Counted from the stretch's first letter, positions 42,750-52,134 are shown. The stretch is DNA of 64,000 nt from Gemmatimonadota bacterium (GCA_022823145.1 JAJDXS010000016.1:25400-89399), one strand, 5' to 3'. Program-made: numbers and translations. Notes: a model not told the origin generated them from the letters alone.

Positions 42750-44015
42750 ATGCGGATGGCCCTCGTGGCCGCCGCCGGAACGGCCCTCGTCGCGGCCATC
42801 GGGGTCGTCAGCCTCTCGGACCGGGTTCCCGAGTCCGATGAACTGGACGGGGTATTCGCGCTTGCGCCCTTCAGGGAGGAGGTGCGCGAGCTCTCCTTCG
42901 GCATGACCTTCGGACAGATCCTGAATGACGCCGGCCTGGGCGCGACGGAACAGCAGGACATCCTTCTGGCCTTCCGCGAGCACCACAGCCCCAGGCGGCT
43001 TCGCGGCGGCACCGAGATACGGATGCGCTGGCACCCGGATGCCGAGTCGCCGCACGGGATAAGCGTCGGTATCGACAAGGACAACACGCTGCTCCTCAGC
43101 CGCACGCCCGGGGGCCGATGGAATTCGTCGGTTGCGGTTCTGCCCACGACGGTCGACACCGTCTACGCGGCCGGCGAGATCACGACCGACCTCTGGACCG
43201 CGGTCATGACCGATCCGGTCCTCTCCGAAATGCCCCGGAACGACCGGGTCAACTTCGTGGACCGTCTGGACCGGGTCTTCCAGTGGCGGATCGACTTCTT
43301 CCGCAGCATCCGGGTGGGCGACACCTACCGCTTCGTCTTCGAACGTGAGAAGCGGCCCGACGGGAGCATGCGCTCCGGCAATCTTCTGGCGGCGGAGCTG
43401 GTCAACGCCGGCAATCCCTACTACGCCATCCTCTTCGACCCCAACGGCGACGGCCAGGGCACCTGGTACGACCTCGAGGGCGAGTCGGTGCGCCGCGCCT
43501 TCCTCATGCGGCCGCTACGGTTCAGCCGCATTTCGTCGCGCTATACCAACAGCCGCTTCCATCCGATCCTGCGCACCTGGCGGGCGCACCGCGGCGTCGA
43601 CTACGCGGCGGACCCGGGCACACCCGTCGAGGTCACCGCCGACGGCGTGATCACGCGCAGGGGATGGAGCGACACCTACGGCCGCGTCATCGACGTGCGC
43701 CACGGCAACGGCTTTCTGACCCGGTACGCGCACCTGCAGGGATTCGGCCCCGGCACCGGCGTCGGCTCGCGTGTACGCCAGGGCGAGACCATCGGCTACG
43801 TCGGCATGACCGGGATGGCGACCGGGTACCACCTGCACTACGAGATGCACGTGGGGGGACGCCCCGTCGATCCGCTCGCCATCGAACTGCCCGCCGACGA
43901 CCCGGTCCCGGGCGACGCCTTCGATCGGTGGATACTCGAGAAGAATGCGCGGTTCGCGCTGCTGATGAAGGCTCCCGGCCCCGACCGGATACGCAGCCGC
44001 CGCGCGGATCAGTGA
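42750..44015 (+). CDS. M23 (LytM) peptidoglycan endopeptidase
   Basis: A 421-residue membrane-anchored or secreted metallopeptidase. N-terminal hydrophobic helix (about residues 3-22), an OapA/LysM-like domain (FGMTFGQILNDAGL), then the M23 domain with zinc ligands in HRGVDYA (HxxxD) and the catalytic HLHYEMH (HxH). It likely cleaves peptide cross-links during division. The ATG at 42750 has no good ribosome site. A CTG at 42717, overlapping the ftsZ stop and 8 bp after AGGAGG, would add 11 residues (LKSTVVIRPTA) that complete a positive N-terminus; this may be the true start. Confidence 0.88.
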   Translation: MRMALVAAAGTALVAAIGVVSLSDRVPESDELDGVFALAPFREEVRELSFGMTFGQILNDAGLGATEQQDILLAFREHHSPRRLRGGTEIRMRWHPDAESPHGISVGIDKDNTLLLSRTPGGRWNSSVAVLPTTVDTVYAAGEITTDLWTAVMTDPVLSEMPRNDRVNFVDRLDRVFQWRIDFFRSIRVGDTYRFVFEREKRPDGSMRSGNLLAAELVNAGNPYYAILFDPNGDGQGTWYDLEGESVRRAFLMRPLRFSRISSRYTNSRFHPILRTWRAHRGVDYAADPGTPVEVTADGVITRRGWSDTYGRVIDVRHGNGFLTRYAHLQGFGPGTGVGSRVRQGETIGYVGMTGMATGYHLHYEMHVGGRPVDPLAIELPADDPVPGDAFDRWILEKNARFALLMKAPGPDRIRSRRADQ

Positions 44016-44059
44016 AGCCCGTGACGGAAACTCCTCCCGCGGGCTCCTGACGGGCACAC

Positions 44060-46000
44060 GTGGCCGCTCTTCTGCTGGTCGTCACCCTCCTGCTCGCGGG
44101 AGGATTCTGCGCCTGGGTGTACTACCGCCGCGAGTTCGCCGTGCGGAGCCGCCCCATGCTCCTCGCCGCGAGGCTGATCGCCGTGGCGGGCGTGGTGGCC
44201 CTCCTCTGGAACCCGGTGCTTCCCACCGGACCGCGCAGCGACGCCCCCGACCGTTACGTCATCCTCGACGCGAGCGCGTCCATGGGGGCCCGCGCCGCCG
44301 ACGGAACAGTGCTCTGGGAGACCGCCGTGCAGCGGGCCCTGGCGGAGGCCGAGAACGGCGCCCGCGTGCTGGTGGCCGACCAGGGCATCCGCGCGGTCGA
44401 TCCCGACTCTCTCGCCGGGCTCACCCCGTCAGGCGTGGAGTCGCTCCTGGCCGAGGCGGTGGCCGTCGCGGCCGAAGCCGGCGCCCGCGAGGTCGTCCTG
44501 ATCACCGACCGCAGGCTGCACGATCCGGTCGCCACCGCACTCGCGGCCCGCCGGCTGGGCGTGAGCCTCGCCGTCGACACCCTGGCCGAGGCGGGTGACA
44601 ATCTCGGCATCGGCCGCCTGATCCTGCCGGCTTCGGCGGCGAGCGGAGACGAGGTGCGGGGCAGGGTGGAGGTCGAAGGCGCGTCCGGCGCCGACACGGT
44701 CACGGTGGCGATCAGCGTCGACGGCGAGCCGCACCAGACCCTCCGCCTGGCAGCGCCACAGGGAGGCGGCACGAGCGGCGCCGACTTCACCTTCGGGACC
44801 GGTCTCGAGGCGGGCGCCCACGAGGTCACCGCGCGCCTCGACCGGCCCGACGCCTTCGAGCTGGACGACGAGCGCACCGCGGTCGCTCAGGTCGATCCCG
44901 AGGAGACCGGCGTCCTCCTCGTCTCATTCGCGCCCGATTGGGAGCCGCGCTTCCTCCTCCCCGTGCTCGACCAGGTGACGGGCCTTCCGGTGCGGGGATT
45001 CCTCCGCACGGGCCCCGGCCGCTACCACCCCATGGACGCCGGCGCCTCCGGCAACACCGCCGCGATCGACGAGGTTGCGATGGAGCGGCTCTTGCGCCGG
45101 GCCGAGATGGTGGTGGCGATGGGCGTGGACGGATCCACCGCCGGGCTGGTCGAGGCCGCGACGTCGCGCACCGCGCGCCTCCTGATCTTCCCGCGCGACG
45201 GGGCGGGGGCGGCGGGGGGCGGGGTGGCGGTGGGCGGTGCGCTGCCGGGCGAGTGGTACCTCGACGAGGCGCCGCCGTCGCCGATCGCGGGCGAGGTGGA
45301 CCGGTTCGTGGGGGCCGGCCTGCCGCCGCTCACGCGTGTACTGCCGGTCGTGGGCGAGTCCGCCGGGACGGCGCTGCATCTGCGCCTGGGCGGTGCGGGC
45401 GAGTCCCGGGCAGCGCTCATCCTGCGTGCGGACGGACCTCGCCGGGTGGGTGTGGTCCTGGCGCAGGGCTTCTGGCGTTGGGCCTTCCGCGGAGGCGAGC
45501 CGCGCGAACATTACCGCAGTCTCTGGGCTGCAATAGGGGGGTGGATGATGGCCGACGAACCCCTCGCTGCCGGGCCGGGCGTACGACCTGCCAGGCCGGT
45601 GTTGCAACGAGGCTTGCGGGCCCCATGGTTCGGGCGCGGCTACGAGAACGAGCAGATCGTCCTCACCGTCGCGGCCGCGACCGGCGACGTCGTCCTCGAC
45701 TCCACCCTGACCGTCCCGCCGGGCGGACTCTTCACCACGGCTCCGCTCGCCGCGGGGACCTACACCTACACCGCCATCGCGTCCGCGGACACCGTCGGCG
45801 GCACCTTCCACGTCGAGGCCTTCACCGACGAGATGCTGCAGCGCCCCACCGACGCGGCCGATCTGACCATGCGCGCGCCCGACGGCGACGCGGCGGCCGA
45901 GCGCAACCGGCCCCTGCGAACCTGGCCCTTCCCGTACCTCGTGATCCTCGCCGCCGTCTGCGCGGAGTGGATCGGGAGGCGCCGCGCGGGACTGCGCTAG
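44060..46000 (+). CDS. VWA-like membrane protein
   Basis: A 646-residue membrane protein. Two N-terminal transmembrane segments (about residues 2-18 and 33-53), then a von Willebrand A-like domain with the MIDAS motif DASAS (residues about 71-75) and VVLITDRR. A long extracytoplasmic part has Ig/CARDB-like features, and one C-terminal helix (FPYLVILAAVCAEWIGRRR) closes it. This matches the layout of BatA-like or glutamine-amidotransferase-like membrane proteins of aerotolerance clusters, without the rest of that cluster. GTG start; it lies between an M23 peptidase and ftsY. Function unknown; a large envelope role is likely. Confidence 0.65.
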   Translation: MAALLLVVTLLLAGGFCAWVYYRREFAVRSRPMLLAARLIAVAGVVALLWNPVLPTGPRSDAPDRYVILDASASMGARAADGTVLWETAVQRALAEAENGARVLVADQGIRAVDPDSLAGLTPSGVESLLAEAVAVAAEAGAREVVLITDRRLHDPVATALAARRLGVSLAVDTLAEAGDNLGIGRLILPASAASGDEVRGRVEVEGASGADTVTVAISVDGEPHQTLRLAAPQGGGTSGADFTFGTGLEAGAHEVTARLDRPDAFELDDERTAVAQVDPEETGVLLVSFAPDWEPRFLLPVLDQVTGLPVRGFLRTGPGRYHPMDAGASGNTAAIDEVAMERLLRRAEMVVAMGVDGSTAGLVEAATSRTARLLIFPRDGAGAAGGGVAVGGALPGEWYLDEAPPSPIAGEVDRFVGAGLPPLTRVLPVVGESAGTALHLRLGGAGESRAALILRADGPRRVGVVLAQGFWRWAFRGGEPREHYRSLWAAIGGWMMADEPLAAGPGVRPARPVLQRGLRAPWFGRGYENEQIVLTVAAATGDVVLDSTLTVPPGGLFTTAPLAAGTYTYTAIASADTVGGTFHVEAFTDEMLQRPTDAADLTMRAPDGDAAAERNRPLRTWPFPYLVILAAVCAEWIGRRRAGLR

Positions 46001-46022
46001 GAATGGCGCGGAAACGCTCGCC

Positions 46023-46916
46023 ATGAACTGGACGCGGGCGCTGCGCCGGGTCGTTCCTCCGGCTTTCCGCAGGATCGACGCCGACATGCTCGAGAAGCTG
46101 GAGGAGCGCCTTATCCTGGCCGACTTCGGCGTGCAGGCGAGCATGCGCTTCGTCGACCTGGTCGAAAAGGCGGCCCGGAAGGGGACGGCGCGCGACGAGG
46201 CGGGGCTGAGGCGCATCCTGCGCGGTGCGATCCGCGACGTCTTCGACGGCGACGGGGGCGCCGGCGCGGCGGACGCGCTGACCGTGGCCGCCACCCCCCC
46301 GACGGTCTACCTCGTCGTGGGCGTGAACGGCGTCGGCAAGACGACCACGATCGGGAAGCTGGCGCACCTCCTCGGCACTCGTGGCCGCCGCGTCATGGTC
46401 GCCGCAGCCGACACCTTCCGCGCGGGCGCGGTCGAGCAGCTGGAACGCTGGGCCGAGCGCGCCGGGGCGGACTTCATCCGGGGCCAGCCGGGAGGCGACC
46501 CGGCCGCGGTCGCCTTCGACGCGATCGCGGCGGCCCGTGCGCGCGGTACCGACACCGTGCTGATCGACACGGCGGGACGACTGCACACCCACGGCGGCCT
46601 CATGGACGAGCTAGCCAAGGTCGACCGCGTGACGGCCAGGCACCATCCCGGCGCGCCCCACGAGACGCTGCTCGTGCTGGACGCGACCGTCGGCCAGAAC
46701 GGCCTCGTCCAGGCCCGCGAGTTCTCGCGCTACGTCACGGTGACCGGGATCGTGCTTGCCAAGCTGGACTCGACCGCGCGCGGCGGCATCGTGGTCGCTC
46801 TGCGCGAGGAGCTCGGCATCCCGATCCGGATGGTGGGCACCGGCGAGCGCCTCGAGGACCTCAAGCCCTTCGACCCGGACGAATTCGTCGAGGGGGTGTT
46901 GGCAGCCCGCGGATGA
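46023..46916 (+). CDS. ftsY: Signal recognition particle receptor FtsY
   Basis: A 297-residue SRP GTPase that docks ribosome-SRP complexes at the inner membrane. N domain (residues about 1-90, DMLEKLEERLILADFG), then the G domain: P-loop GVNGVGKTTTIGKLA, AADTFRAGAVEQL, LIDTAGRLHTHGGLM, LAKLDSTARGG, GTGERLEDLKPF. It lacks the long acidic A domain of E. coli FtsY, as in many bacteria. recG begins 13 bp later. Confidence 0.95.
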   Translation: MNWTRALRRVVPPAFRRIDADMLEKLEERLILADFGVQASMRFVDLVEKAARKGTARDEAGLRRILRGAIRDVFDGDGGAGAADALTVAATPPTVYLVVGVNGVGKTTTIGKLAHLLGTRGRRVMVAAADTFRAGAVEQLERWAERAGADFIRGQPGGDPAAVAFDAIAAARARGTDTVLIDTAGRLHTHGGLMDELAKVDRVTARHHPGAPHETLLVLDATVGQNGLVQAREFSRYVTVTGIVLAKLDSTARGGIVVALREELGIPIRMVGTGERLEDLKPFDPDEFVEGVLAARG

Positions 46917-46929
46917 GTCCTCGGATCCC

Positions 46930-49041
46930 ATGACCCTTACCCGCCTCGACAAGCCCGTCCAGTTCCTCAAGGGCGTCGGGCCGAAGCGGGCGGAGCACCT
47001 GCAGCGGATGGGCATCCTGACCGCGCGCGACCTCCTCTACCACGTCCCGCGCCGCTACGATGACGCCTCGACGATCACCCCGGTCGAGCTGGCCCAGGTC
47101 GGCATGGACGTGACGCTCGTCGGCGAGGTGCGCAACAAGGGCGTCATCCCCACCCGCTCGGGCCTGCGCATCTTCCAGGCCGTCATTCAGGACGACTCCG
47201 GGCTCATCACATGCTCCTGGCCGGGCCAGCCCTGGGTCGAGCGCAGGGTGCGCCCCGGCGACCGCATCCTCGTCACCGGCCCGGTCCGGTTCTTTCACGG
47301 CCGCCAGATCCAGCCGCGCGAATTCACGGTCCTGTCCCGCGCCAGCGCCGACGCGCCCGCCGAAGATCCCCCCGGCACCATCTTCTCCACCTACCCCGCG
47401 GCGGAAGACCTGCCGCAGTGGATCTTCCGCCGCCTCTTCGAACTCAACCTCGACCGGCTCCTCGCCCAGATCCGCGACGAGGAGTACCTGCCTCCCCGTG
47501 ACCGACGCCGACTCGGCCTCGTCGAGATCTCCGCCGCGCTCCGCGACCTTCACCGCCCGCGCGACAACGCCCGCATCGCCGCCGCGCGCCGCCGCCTCGC
47601 CTTCGACGAGCTCTTCTTCCTCCAGCTCATGCAGGCCCGCGTCCGCCACGACGCCACCCGCGAACGCCCCGGCATCGCGTTCACCCGCACCAACCGCCTC
47701 ATCCGCGCGCTGCACGACTCGCTCCCGTTCACCCTGACCGATGCGCAGGCCCGCGTCCTCCGCGAGATCTACGCCGACATGACCTCGCCCGACCGCATGA
47801 ACCGCATGCTCCAGGGCGACGTCGGCTCCGGCAAGACGCTGGTGGCCCTCTTCGCCATGCTCCTCGCCGTCGAGGGGGGTTACCAGGCCGCCCTGATGGC
47901 GCCGACCGAGATCCTCGCCGAGCAGCACGCGCACCGCATCGGCGATTTTCTCCGCGATATCCCCTGCCGTCTCGAGATCCTCACCGGCTCCGCGACGGGC
48001 CGCCGCCGTGAGGAGGCGCGCGCCCGGGTCGCAAGCGGCGAAGCCCGCCTGGTCGTCGGCACACACGCCCTGATTCAGGAGGGAGTGAAGTTCGACGTTC
48101 TCGGACTCGTCGTGGTCGACGAACAGCATCGGTTCGGAGTCCGCCAGAGGATGGCGCTCTCCGAGCGAGAGCCCCGCCCGGACACGCTGCTGATGTCCGC
48201 GACCCCGATCCCGCGCTCCCTCGCAATGACGCTCCACGGCGAGCTCGACCTGTCGACCCTCGACGAACTCCCCCCGGGACGGGTCCCCGTGACCACGCGG
48301 CTCGCCGGCCCCGAAGACCGCCCCGCCATCCTGCGCGAACTCTGCCGCCGACTCGACCGGGGCCGCCAGGCCTACCTCGTCTACCCCGCCATCGAGGAGT
48401 CCGAGCGGGCCGACCTCCTCGCTGCCGAGACCGAGTTCGAGCGGCTGCGCAGCGAGGACCTCGCGGGCCGCACCCTCGCGCTCATCCACGGCCGCCTCCC
48501 CGGCGACGAAAAGGACCGCATCATGCGCGCCTTCCAGCAGGGCGACATCGACGTCCTCGTCGCGACCACCGTGATCGAAGTGGGCATCGACGTCCCCAAC
48601 GCGACCATGATCGTGATCGAGAACCCCGAACGCTTCGGGCTCTCCCAGCTGCACCAGCTGCGCGGCCGCATCGGGCGCGGCGACGAAGGCGGCCTGTGCG
48701 TGGTGATCGCCGGCCGTGCCGAGGGCGAGGAGGGCGACTCCACCCCGACGACCGCGCGCCTCGCCGCGTTCGCGCGCACCAGCGACGGCTTCGAGATCGC
48801 GGCCGAGGACCTCCGGATCCGCGGGCAGGGTGACTTCTTCGGGGCCGAGCAGCACGGCCACGGCACCGAGTTGAAGTTCGCCGACATCATCGAGCACGAG
48901 GACCTGATCGGGCCAGCGCGGGATCGCGCGCGGGCGCTGATCGACATCGACCCGCAACTCTCCGCCCCCGCTCACACGGTGGTCCGCAACCACCTCGACA
49001 GCCGCTACGGCGACCGGGCGCAACTCTTCGGGGTGGGATGA
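46930..49041 (+). CDS. recG: ATP-dependent DNA helicase RecG
   Basis: A 703-residue superfamily 2 helicase that remodels stalled forks and branched DNA. N-terminal wedge/OB domain (residues about 1-230, VQFLKGVGPKRAEHL), then helicase motifs: LTDAQARV, Walker A GDVGSGKT, DEQHRFG, SATPIPRSLAMT, VVATTVIEVGIDVPNA and QLRGRIGRG. Length normal for phyla lacking the extra N-terminal extension. The ATG at 46930 begins MTLTRLDKPV. It ends the long division-to-recG run; asnS follows after 73 bp. Confidence 0.95.
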   Translation: MTLTRLDKPVQFLKGVGPKRAEHLQRMGILTARDLLYHVPRRYDDASTITPVELAQVGMDVTLVGEVRNKGVIPTRSGLRIFQAVIQDDSGLITCSWPGQPWVERRVRPGDRILVTGPVRFFHGRQIQPREFTVLSRASADAPAEDPPGTIFSTYPAAEDLPQWIFRRLFELNLDRLLAQIRDEEYLPPRDRRRLGLVEISAALRDLHRPRDNARIAAARRRLAFDELFFLQLMQARVRHDATRERPGIAFTRTNRLIRALHDSLPFTLTDAQARVLREIYADMTSPDRMNRMLQGDVGSGKTLVALFAMLLAVEGGYQAALMAPTEILAEQHAHRIGDFLRDIPCRLEILTGSATGRRREEARARVASGEARLVVGTHALIQEGVKFDVLGLVVVDEQHRFGVRQRMALSEREPRPDTLLMSATPIPRSLAMTLHGELDLSTLDELPPGRVPVTTRLAGPEDRPAILRELCRRLDRGRQAYLVYPAIEESERADLLAAETEFERLRSEDLAGRTLALIHGRLPGDEKDRIMRAFQQGDIDVLVATTVIEVGIDVPNATMIVIENPERFGLSQLHQLRGRIGRGDEGGLCVVIAGRAEGEEGDSTPTTARLAAFARTSDGFEIAAEDLRIRGQGDFFGAEQHGHGTELKFADIIEHEDLIGPARDRARALIDIDPQLSAPAHTVVRNHLDSRYGDRAQLFGVG

Positions 49042-49114
49042 CGGCGTCAAGCGCTCCGCGCGACGCTGCCGCGAGGGTTGCCACTCATCCCGCTTCTGGT
49101 GAGCTTCCCCCACC

Positions 49115-50404
49115 ATGAACCAGCAAGTGAAGGATCTGTCCCGCCATGCGGGCGAAACGGTCACCGTGTCGGGGTGGATCGCGGCGCTGCGCGTGCATGC
49201 GCGGGTCGCGTTTGTCGTGCTGCGCGACGGGACCGGCGTGGTGCAGGGGGTGCTCGTGAAGTCGCAGCTTCCCGCGGACCTCTGGGAGCTCGCCACCTCG
49301 CTCACCCAGGAGAGCTGCATCGCGCTGACAGGGGTCGTCCGCCCCGACGAGCGCGCCCCCGGCGGACACGAGCTGACCGTCACCGGCATCGAACTGATCG
49401 GCGCGAGCGACGAGTATCCGATCCAGCCAAAGGAGCACGGGGTCGAGTTCCTGCTGGACCACCGCCACCTGTGGCTCCGTTCGAGCATGCAGCGGGCCGG
49501 CCTGCGCGTGCGCGCCGAGGTCGAGCAGGCCATCCACGACTTCTTCTACGAGCGCGATTTCGTACGCATCGACACGCCGATCCTCACCGGCGCGATCGGC
49601 GAGTCCGCGGGCACGCTCTTCGAGACCGACTACTTCGGCGACCGCGCGTTCCTGGCCCAGACCGGCCAGCTGTACGTCGAGTGCGCCTGCCCGGCCTTCC
49701 GCAAGGTCTACTGCTTCGGTCCGACCTTCCGCGCCGAGAAGTCGAAGACGCGCCGCCACCTGACCGAGTTCTGGATGATCGAGCCCGAGGTCGCCTTCGC
49801 CGACTCGAACGACAACATGGACCTCCAGGAGGACTTCATCTGCAGCATCGTGGCGCGCGCGCTCGATCGCTGCGGGCCGGAGCTGGAGGTGTTGAAGCGC
49901 GACCTCTCCACGCTGCAGCGCGTCCAGCCGCCCTTCCCGCGGATCAGCTACAGCGAGGCGGTAGCCCGCCTGAACGCCGAAGGCCGCGACTTCGAATGGG
50001 GGCGCGATCTCGGCGCCGTGGAGGAGACGACCATCTCGAGCTGGTTCGACCGTCCGGTCTTCGTCTACAACTATCCGAAGGGCGCGAAGGCCTTCTACAT
50101 GAAGGAGAACCCCGACGATCCACGCACGGTGCTCTGCAACGACCTGCTCGCGCCGGAAGGGTACGGCGAGATCGTCGGCGGCAGCCAGCGTGAGGACGAC
50201 TTCGACCGGCTCCTGGCGCGGATCCGCGAGGAGGATCTGCCCGAGGACGCGTACGACTGGTACCTCGACCTGCGGCGCTACGGGACCTTCCCCCACTCCG
50301 GATTCGGCCTGGGGCTGGAGCGGACGGTCGGCTGGATCACGGGACGCCCGCATATCCGCGAACTCGTGCCATTCCCGCGCCTGATCAACCGCCTCAAGCC
50401 CTGA
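49115..50404 (+). CDS. asnS: Asparagine-tRNA ligase
   Basis: A 429-residue class IIb aminoacyl-tRNA synthetase. OB-fold anticodon-binding domain (VTVSGWIAALRVHARVAFVVLRDG), then motif 2 (FRAEKSKTRRHLTEFWMIEPEVAF, shown in part: FRAEKSKTRRHLTEFWM) and motif 3 GFGLGLERTVGW. The GAIGESAGTLF and LAQTGQLYVE segments distinguish AsnRS from AspRS. Its presence shows direct tRNA-Asn charging. The dehydrogenase gene starts 4 bp after the stop. Confidence 0.93.
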   Translation: MNQQVKDLSRHAGETVTVSGWIAALRVHARVAFVVLRDGTGVVQGVLVKSQLPADLWELATSLTQESCIALTGVVRPDERAPGGHELTVTGIELIGASDEYPIQPKEHGVEFLLDHRHLWLRSSMQRAGLRVRAEVEQAIHDFFYERDFVRIDTPILTGAIGESAGTLFETDYFGDRAFLAQTGQLYVECACPAFRKVYCFGPTFRAEKSKTRRHLTEFWMIEPEVAFADSNDNMDLQEDFICSIVARALDRCGPELEVLKRDLSTLQRVQPPFPRISYSEAVARLNAEGRDFEWGRDLGAVEETTISSWFDRPVFVYNYPKGAKAFYMKENPDDPRTVLCNDLLAPEGYGEIVGGSQREDDFDRLLARIREEDLPEDAYDWYLDLRRYGTFPHSGFGLGLERTVGWITGRPHIRELVPFPRLINRLKP

Positions 50405-50408
50405 ATCG

Positions 50409-51452
50409 GTGGCCACCCTCGTCATCGACCTGCGTGACAAGCGTCCCATCTGGGAGCTGCCCGGCAGTGCGCGCGAGGCGATCGTGGCGGCGCTGCCGGA
50501 GGGCTGGACGATCAAGTTCATGGAGACGCTGGCCGACGCCTCGGGTGACGGCATCCCCAATGTGACCGACGAGCTGCTGGAGGCGGTGGCCGACGCGCGG
50601 GTCTACATGGGCTACGGGATCCCCGCCGAGGTGCTGGAGGCCGGGCCGCGGCTCGAGTGGGTGCATTCGGGCGCCGCCGGGGTCGCCACGTCGCTGGGCC
50701 CCGCGATGATGTCGCGGGACATGCTCTTCACCAACTCCGCCGGGATCCATGCCGTGCCGATGGCCGAGACCGTGATCGCGATGATCCACTATTTCGCGCG
50801 CGGCCTGGACGTGGCCGTGAGATCCCAGCGGGCCGGCAGGTGGGGGGCGCCCGCGTACTGGGCGGCCGACGCGCCCGTGCGCGAGATCGGCGCCTCCACG
50901 GTGGGCGTCCTCGGCTACGGGGGCATCGGGCGCGAGGTGGCCGCGCGCGCGGCGGCGCTGGGCAGCAGCGTGGTGGCGGTGCGCCGCCGGCCGAGCCCTG
51001 CCGAGCCCACCGGCGAACCCGCCGGAATCCGCGTCGGTGCGGGCGCCTCCATACTCGAACGCGCCATCACCGAGTCCGACTACCTGGTGCTCACCCTCCC
51101 AGAGACGGACGAGACCCGCGGGATCCTCACGCGCGAACGCATCTTCTCGATGAAGCCGGGATCCGTGCTGATCAACGTCGCCCGGGGCCGGCTGGTCGAC
51201 GAGGACGCGCTCCTCGACGCGCTCGGGTCCGACGGCCCACTGCGAGGCGCCGGCCTCGACGTCTTCCACGAGGAGCCGCTGCCGGCGGGACACCCCTTCT
51301 ACAGCCATCCCCGCGTCCTCATGACGCCACATGTTTCCGCGACCACGCGCGGCTTCTGGGCGCGACAGACCGCCCTGATTACCGAAAACCTGGGCCGGTT
51401 CACGCGCGGCGAGCGGCTGCGCAACCTGGTGGACAAGCGGGCGGGGTACTAG
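50409..51452 (+). CDS. D-2-hydroxyacid dehydrogenase family protein
   Basis: A 347-residue NAD(P)-dependent dehydrogenase. Rossmann motif VLGYGGIGREVAARAAALG (GxGxxG), catalytic Arg in NVARGRLVDEDAL, Glu in FHEEPLPAGHPFY, and His in MTPHVSA. The family reduces 2-keto acids or oxidises D-hydroxy acids; the substrate is not predictable. GTG start 4 bp after asnS suggests co-transcription. It converges on mazG with a 4-bp overlap. Confidence 0.88.
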   Translation: MATLVIDLRDKRPIWELPGSAREAIVAALPEGWTIKFMETLADASGDGIPNVTDELLEAVADARVYMGYGIPAEVLEAGPRLEWVHSGAAGVATSLGPAMMSRDMLFTNSAGIHAVPMAETVIAMIHYFARGLDVAVRSQRAGRWGAPAYWAADAPVREIGASTVGVLGYGGIGREVAARAAALGSSVVAVRRRPSPAEPTGEPAGIRVGAGASILERAITESDYLVLTLPETDETRGILTRERIFSMKPGSVLINVARGRLVDEDALLDALGSDGPLRGAGLDVFHEEPLPAGHPFYSHPRVLMTPHVSATTRGFWARQTALITENLGRFTRGERLRNLVDKRAGY

Positions 51453-51907
51453 CGGGGGCTTTCACCTCCCAACCGAGTGGCCTTGATCTCGTCCCACAGC
51501 TGGTCGAGGTCGGCCAGCGGCGTGCCTGGCATCGGCAGATCCCGGAGCCGGGCGAGGCGCTCCACTTCGGCGAAGCGCTCCTCGAACTTGGCCGTCGCAC
51601 CTTCCAGGGCCGGGCGTGGGTCGACCCCGGCCAACCGCGCAACGTTCACCACCGCGAAGAGCAGATCGCCGATTTCTTCCTGGAGGCGATCGCCGGGTGC
51701 GCCGGAGTCTCTGCCGGGCGCCGCGGCGCCCACCGCCGCGCCCCCGTCCGCCAGGAGCGAGCCCACTTCCTCTGCTTCCTCCCGGACCTTGGCGAGCGCG
51801 TCGCGGGGATCCTCCCAGTCGAACCCCTTGAGACTTGCCTCGTGCTGGGCAACGAAGGCCTTCGCGAGAGCCGATCCGGCCGGGGTGTCAGGTATCAGAG
51901 GTCGCAT
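51449..51907 (-). CDS. mazG: Single-domain MazG-type nucleotide pyrophosphohydrolase
   Basis: A 152-residue all-alpha NTP pyrophosphatase expected to hydrolyse non-canonical NTPs to NMP and PPi. The catalytic Glu/Asp helices are KVREEAEEV (residues about 41-49) and LQEEIGDLLFAVVNVARL (about 75-92), followed by the MazG ending ATAKFEERFAEVE. E. coli MazG has two such domains in 263 residues; here only one is present, as in many shorter homologues. Repeat copy C lies immediately upstream of the start. Confidence 0.85.
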   Translation of the reverse strand: MRPLIPDTPAGSALAKAFVAQHEASLKGFDWEDPRDALAKVREEAEEVGSLLADGGAAVGAAAPGRDSGAPGDRLQEEIGDLLFAVVNVARLAGVDPRPALEGATAKFEERFAEVERLARLRDLPMPGTPLADLDQLWDEIKATRLGGESPR

Positions 51908-51916
51908 TCGGTTGCC

Positions 51917-51973
51917 TGTCCCATTCGCACATCGTCTTGACCCGGTGGATTTCTGCGGAACCGGGGCTCTTGA
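51917..51973 (+). repeat. Dispersed 55-bp repeat, copy C
   Basis: Third copy: begins TGTCCCATTCGCACATCG and carries TTTCTGCGGAACCGGGG at the conserved offset. It sits directly before the mazG start (opposite strand). Confidence 0.7.
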
Positions 51974-51998
51974 ATTGGAGGATGATTACATCCAGAAA

Positions 51999-52035
51999 GT
52001 AAAGTAAACATTACGAAATGTAATATGAACATTAC
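51999..52035. promoter_or_regulatory. 37-bp operator-like element E1
   Basis: GTAAAGTAAACATTAC, then TGTAAT, then ACATTAC. ACATTAC occurs twice exactly 21 bp apart with an inverted GTAAT between them, as in multi-half-site operators. It matches the element at 61597-61633 at 28 of 37 positions. It is AT-rich in a GC-rich genome. Confidence 0.55.
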
Positions 52036-52077
52036 TTGCTTTCAGGCGAAAACGCCCGCGCCCGGGAGCTGTGGGTC

Positions 52078-52134
52078 CGTCCCATCCGAGCATCCCGCTG
52101 TCGCGGCCGATCCCCGCGGAACCGGGGTGCAGCG
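52078..52134 (+). repeat. Dispersed 55-bp repeat, copy D
   Basis: Fourth copy: CGTCCCATCCGAGCATCC with ATCCCCGCGGAACCGGGG at the same offset. Same orientation as copy C, 161 bp downstream of it, in the alr leader. Confidence 0.7.

Noticed and set aside
46861..49533. An 890-residue ORF antisense to recG and asnS
   Set aside because: It is a GC-codon-bias shadow with composition lacking domains, while the plus strand encodes complete RecG and AsnS.
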